Positions 59,183-64,000 of a DNA stretch of 64,000 nt are shown one piece after another. Source of the DNA: Edolisoma coerulescens (lineage: Eukaryota > Chordata > Aves > Passeriformes > Campephagidae); the NCBI GenBank assembly GCA_013397115.1, contig VWZW01001381.1, positions 248,001-312,000 on the forward strand, written 5' to 3'. The notes under the pieces were generated by a model that had not been told where the DNA came from, made no database searches, and saw only the letters and a list, made by a program, of their open reading frames with translations. How positions within the stretch are numbered: the stretch's first letter is position 1; each line of letters opens with the position of its first letter. Position numbers and translations under genes: made by a program.

Positions 59183-61700
59183 CTGAGAAAAAGATGGAGA
59201 GATAAACATGAGTTCCTCAATTTTGCAGGATCTCTGTGGAGAAAAAGCTGCAGTGGAGAGTGATACAGAAGGGATGACACAGTAGTCTGCATTTTGCATA
59301 GATCCAAGTGAGAAGTGTGAGAGAAATGACAGGGTCTCTTCATGTTTCAACAGTAGCAGCTGTGGGAGAAAAGACGCTGACAGTTTATTTTCCTCAGACA
59401 ANATATGTCTATATGGAATTCATGGCTGATTTAATTCTAATACTTTCTTGATTGGTAAAGAGATACATGAACTCTCCCTGAAGATGAGGGAAAAGTGATT
59501 TTACCCCTTTGGGCCAATAACATGCTGATGTCTGGAGGGATCAGGCTGTTCCTCCAAGACACCACCTTCTCTGCAGGGCTCAGTTCTGCGTGAGGGAATG
59601 CTCCAACCCCTGCAGCAAGCAACCACAGTGCACCTGCTCTGTTCCTGCTCCTACCAGAGCCAACGGCCTGTGCTCAGCCTGGCCAAGATAGATAACTTGG
59701 TACTGATCCCTTGGGGTGGTGGCACAGGAAAGTAGCTTAGCTTTAGGTGTCTCCTGTACAGATGCCGGGCACACAGACGACTTCTCCCTCAAGCCCTAGA
59801 CAGCCACAGGGAGTGTGGCGAGGGCAGGTGTAGAGGCTGGTCACACACCCTGGCGTAAGCCCAGCGCCATCTGTTTATGGGGACAGGAAACATCACGCAG
59901 ACTCACTGCCCTGAGCTACGAGTGGAGGGTCACGTCTCAGGGAGCTGCCCTGTGCAACACGGCTGGGCATGGAGCCACGGCCACTGCTCTGATGACTGCA
60001 GAGTCTCAGTCTGGTTCTCTCTCTCTCTCCTGCTCCAAGGTGGGACTTTGCTATCCCAGGTATCTGTCTCATTTCCTTTTGTTTAAAGCTGATCTGAGAC
60101 AGGAACTAGCTTGTGCCCAAAGATTCCTGAAGTGATACGTGCAAGGCATAGCTAATAAGCAAAAACATGCAAGCTGTAACCCCTCTCAGACACTAAGATG
60201 ATGGGAAGGCTTTACAAAGCAGAGATTTTAGGGCTTTCATGATTATTCTTCCTGACCAAGATACTACACCTTACTTGTGGTTTTCCTGTTAAAGACACTC
60301 AAGTTACAGATGTACTGTAGTACCTAGTTAGTGCGACACACCTATTTTGCATAATCTAGAGTGTATTTTGCAGCACGTGTATCCCATTTCTTCCTCATTT
60401 CTCTCCCCACAAAAGGACCTTCACTTTCCCTTCATCTACCACTTCTAAGTGGTATTCAGCTTCATTTTTAGGATTTAAGAAAAACTTTCAATCCCACTAA
60501 AAACCAAATGCCCCACACTAGGTGGAACAGCCAGGATAACTCACGCTAAACAGAAGGAAATAAAAATATCCAACAAGTTCACATATCTAAGTCAGACTCT
60601 TCCTTTTTGAACTAGGGGCTTCTACAAAAGAATCAAAAATCTGGTGCACATATACACTCCAAAAAGCAGTTCCTTGTGGAGGCAGAGCATCCAGCCAAGA
60701 GATACTGCATTCCTACGAGTCAGTCTGGTGTATCCCTGTGACACACTGCATAGTTTCACATAGGTCTTCCCTAAACATGTGCTCGAAGTGTGGGCTTTTC
60801 AGGAAGTCTTGACAACCTTGGCTCCATCCTCTAAGTGCACAGAAGGCCACTAACCTTGGTGGCACACAGCTCTCTGCTCCGAGGTTGCAGCGTAAATTTC
60901 ACAGGTGTCTATATGGTAGGTTGTGCTAAAAAGTGACTGAAAGACTACCCAGTCAAAATGAAAAATTCCAGAGAGGTCTCACTGGCAGGGTGTTTGCAGC
61001 TTCTCACAACAGATCCAGATGTGCCAGTTCAAGCCAGGTCAGAATGGCATGAAAAACAAATGTGGCTGGCCCAAGAGTACACGGTATTTAGCCTGGGAAG
61101 TCAAAGTTGGACAGTTATGTTAACTAGACTGCTCCTGATTTTGGAAACTGGTGACCTTTGAGTAAAACAACTCAAAGCATACTTATACTTCAGATATACT
61201 ATGATTTAATTATTTTATTTCCAAATGGTCAACCAAAAGACTGGAACCTGCTGTTCATCCTTGGAGCAACTGAAAGCACTGGTATCAATTAAATTTATCT
61301 GGAACAGTTTTGTTCTGGATCCCTACAAGACAGACAGGACCTTGAAAATATGGCTCACCCACTCCTTGAAATGGCAGGGACTGAGATGCTTGCAACATCG
61401 ACAGTGGTGTCAACCACAACGTGTAACAGGAACACCTGTCCTACTGAGAACCACTGACCAGTGCCTAGGAAACAGCTACTACACAGTAATGACAGCTTTT
61501 GATGATCTACATAGGAAAGAATCTGCAGAATTATAGGGGAGCTATAAAACAGAGAGCTGCTCAGTCTTAATTCATGTCTAAGCCTGACTAGGAATCAGAA
61601 ACTGGCATTCCTTCGCCCTATCTTTCCTCAAAAGGTTATCTGCCATGCCCACAAGGCACAGCCACTCAGTAAAGCCAGGCATAAAGTGCCCTGCTGAATT

Positions 61701-61713
61701 TTTTTTTTTTTAA
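61701..61713. repeat. poly-T tract
   Basis: A homopolymer T run of about 13 bases. Confidence 0.7.
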
Positions 61714-63725
61714 GCCAAAAGAAGGGAAGATACTGCCCTTTAAGAAGCACTGTTGGAGCACTCATCTAGCACATGTCAAACCCAATTATACATCTAATCT
61801 CAGAGGATTCAAATGCTTATCTCCCACTGTTCAGAGAGAACCTTAACAAATCTGTAGGTGTTTTGGGAATGCATCTGGTATGCTGGCAAGGATGTGCTTA
61901 GCTCAGCCTCCCAAGGCTGTTCTGTGGTGCACAGAACACGTAACTCATGATTCACCTGGCTGGAGAGAGAGCAGAAGGAACATGACTCTTCATCCAAGTT
62001 TTAGGTCACTCGCTGTGGGAAGGAGGGATAACACACCTGGCTTTCACTAATCACTCCCAGATGATTTTTCAGTAGAAAAGCACAAACAAACATAAAAAAC
62101 AGTAAAGAATGTGTGAAAACAGAGAGTCTCACACCATTTAGATAATGATGATTTATTTTTAAGTGCTCCAGAAGTCAAATTCTTTCCTTTCTGGTCAACA
62201 ACAAGGCTCAGGCTGGGGAAAACAGTAGGTCCATCAATAGAAAGCTAAAACTGCTTCTGTTGCAAGCAATCAGCTGTCAGGGAATACATACAGTTTTCAG
62301 TTTTCCATCGTGGAAGCAGGAATGTTAAGATCTGAGCTGGCCTCTTGGTCAAACTCTCACCATATCTCCTGAAACGATAACCACTGTGTAGCCTTCATGA
62401 GAAATCAGTCTCTGTGCTAAAGCAAGTGGCAGTTCTGTGGCCTTATGTAGCTACCAATCTGTGTAACTCACACTTTGTCATCTGTCTTCCAAAGAGACTC
62501 CAAGTGTATATAACCTTGCATCCACTTTACAGGTATGAAGCTAGGATCAGCAAAGTCAGTTTCCCTACTGCTCTGTGTTCCCTCCCTCCTACAGGTACAG
62601 TCAACAAATTGTCTTCTGTTCTGACTGGCTCTAAATCGTATTCCACTTTTCCATGGCATCAGTGATAAAACAGAGGTTCCCATTCTGTGGCCCGTGGTTA
62701 CAATCAGAGCAAGTTACTGGTCACATCAACCTAGATTTCCTTTTTTGTTTTTGCAGCCACTGAAAGAAAAAGCAAATACTGATGATGGAGGTTTTCAAAG
62801 GCAGAACAGAGGGAAAATGCCCCAAACTTATTGGCTTTCAATGGCAGTAGGTCTCTAAATTGCACTTTATGACTTTGAAAATCTCCAAAGTATTTGCCAA
62901 ATGCTGTTTTTGCACAGACAGCTCTTGCAATTATTGCACTAGAAGAATGTGACCTCTCAGTGAAGAATAGATGATCATCGTGTGATCATGATCTAGAAAG
63001 AGGGCACCTGTGAATTGATCTGTGTTGAAATGAGGTCCCAGTCAAAATATTTATTTCTAGTGCTGATGGCTTCAAAGATATTAATTGTAATCTTACTTTT
63101 TCTGGTTCCAACTGTCTGGAAAGGCTTTTCTTTGCACTCACTTTGGAGTGAAAGGAGCAGATTTTTGACTTTAAGAAGGGTGCAATTCTCAGTGCAGTAT
63201 TCCAGTGATGGCACACTGGTTCCAGTATCTGTTGTACTCACTTCATGTTCTGTTCATTTTTCTGGCAGCTGGCAGGCACCAGTCACTGGGTACTGTAGAC
63301 ATATCTCTTAAGCCCATGAGGAGATAAGTCACCACATACTGATTTTTAATTAATTTAATGAGATGCAGCAGGAAAAACAAATATAGCAATAGGCTTTCTG
63401 CTTTCTCATTGCCATTGGAAGTTGCATTTTTCAAGAATTAAACACACAACAAAGTTATGATTTCTGCAATTTAATCTAAGGATTGATGCAAGAACTGTTC
63501 TCTTAAGTGCAGTTGCAAGGCCTGTTATGATCTTTTCCAAATCAGTGTCTCCCAACAGCAGATATCAAATAGATCATGCTGGTTCCAAAGGTCCCAGAAG
63601 AGATCTGTACTTCTAATTGCACAGTTCCCCAGTGGTCATGCCCTAATGCACACACCTACACCTACCAGTTTGCACTCTTCCTAAATAAGACCTCATGGTA
63701 ATGTATTCCTTCTCACTTTGACAGA

Positions 63726-63768
63726 CATATACATATATTTATATATATATATGTGTGTGTGTGTGTGT
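63726..63768. repeat. compound (TA)n(TG)n microsatellite
   Basis: Interrupted CATATA/TA units followed by a clean (GT)n run; likely length-polymorphic. Confidence 0.85.
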
Positions 63769-64000
63769 AAAACCAGCAGGAAACCGACCTGCAAACAAAA
63801 TTTCTTTGACTGAGACTCAACAGGCACCACATAAACTAAAAGTAATGGCTCCTGGCAAGGATTACGAAAAGACGGCAGGAAGGACCTTGAAGACATTACT
63901 GTGACCTTCGTGGACTGATGGAGGAAGAAAGTACGATCAGCCCACTGAGTGCAGCCTCACAGACTGGGGCAGTGCAGGACCACTGTGGCGTGTAGTGCCA

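Larger units (their letters stand above)
59183..64000 (-). other. FAM234B: FAM234B intron 1 or 5' flank, nothing coding recognised
   Basis: No frame resembling the short first coding exon of FAM234B (a start followed by a basic segment ending LPG with a phase 1 donor) is seen here, so that exon is probably beyond the right edge. Contents are an N at 59402, a CT-rich stretch at about 60013-60031, poly-T at 61701-61713 and a TA/TG repeat at 63726-63768. Confidence 0.6.

Noticed and set aside
59183..64000. Search for FAM234B coding exon 1
   Set aside because: Every ATG-GC on the - strand that I checked is followed by unrelated codons or an early stop. The exon is most likely beyond the window.

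Overview
The window looks like avian nuclear DNA, probably from a neoavian bird, though I cannot name the species. Three things support this: CR1 non-LTR retrotransposon fragments of avian type, with the 3' end readable at 20169-20262 and 50025-50182; multi-exon vertebrate genes with GT-AG introns of only 0.1-4 kb; and low repeat density. Turtle or crocodile is a less likely alternative. The DNA is ordinary vertebrate chromosome, so there are no operons, CRISPR arrays or bacterial mobile elements.

Two protein-coding genes are supported. GSG1 (germ cell-specific gene 1, a claudin-like four-pass membrane protein) lies on the + strand in five coding exons, 35194-42075. All reading frames join cleanly to give about 314 residues. 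FAM234B (formerly KIAA1467, a single-pass membrane protein with FG-GAP-like calcium loops) lies on the - strand in eleven coding exons, 59182 down to 45319. Its first coding exon is not seen and probably lies beyond the right edge. The two genes meet tail to tail, with probable 3' ends only about 300 bp apart (about 42.58 and 42.88 kb). As I recall the human map, the same convergent FAM234B-GSG1 pair is found at 12p13.

Layout: 1-35193 is intergenic or GSG1-upstream DNA with no exon I can recognise. It holds old CR1 relics, simple repeats, a near-perfect 28-nt palindrome (9717-9744) next to an unassigned 123-codon ORF, and a GC-rich patch at 26.1-26.75 kb. 35194-42075 is GSG1, with a CR1 relic in its first intron. 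42076-45318 holds the two 3' ends, a G-quadruplex motif, an AT hairpin and a decayed duplicate of the last FAM234B coding exon. 45319-59182 is FAM234B. 59183-64000 is FAM234B intron 1 or upstream DNA.

The most interesting points are: (1) a probable undescribed alternative terminal exon of FAM234B (about 58205-58491), with an acceptor, matching phase, a stop and an AATAAA signal, which would give a short membrane-anchored isoform lacking the propeller-like ectodomain; (2) a frameshifted duplicate of FAM234B exon 12 about 1 kb downstream of the original; (3) the closely spaced convergent ends with a G4 motif; and (4) the uncertain last exon of FAM234B.
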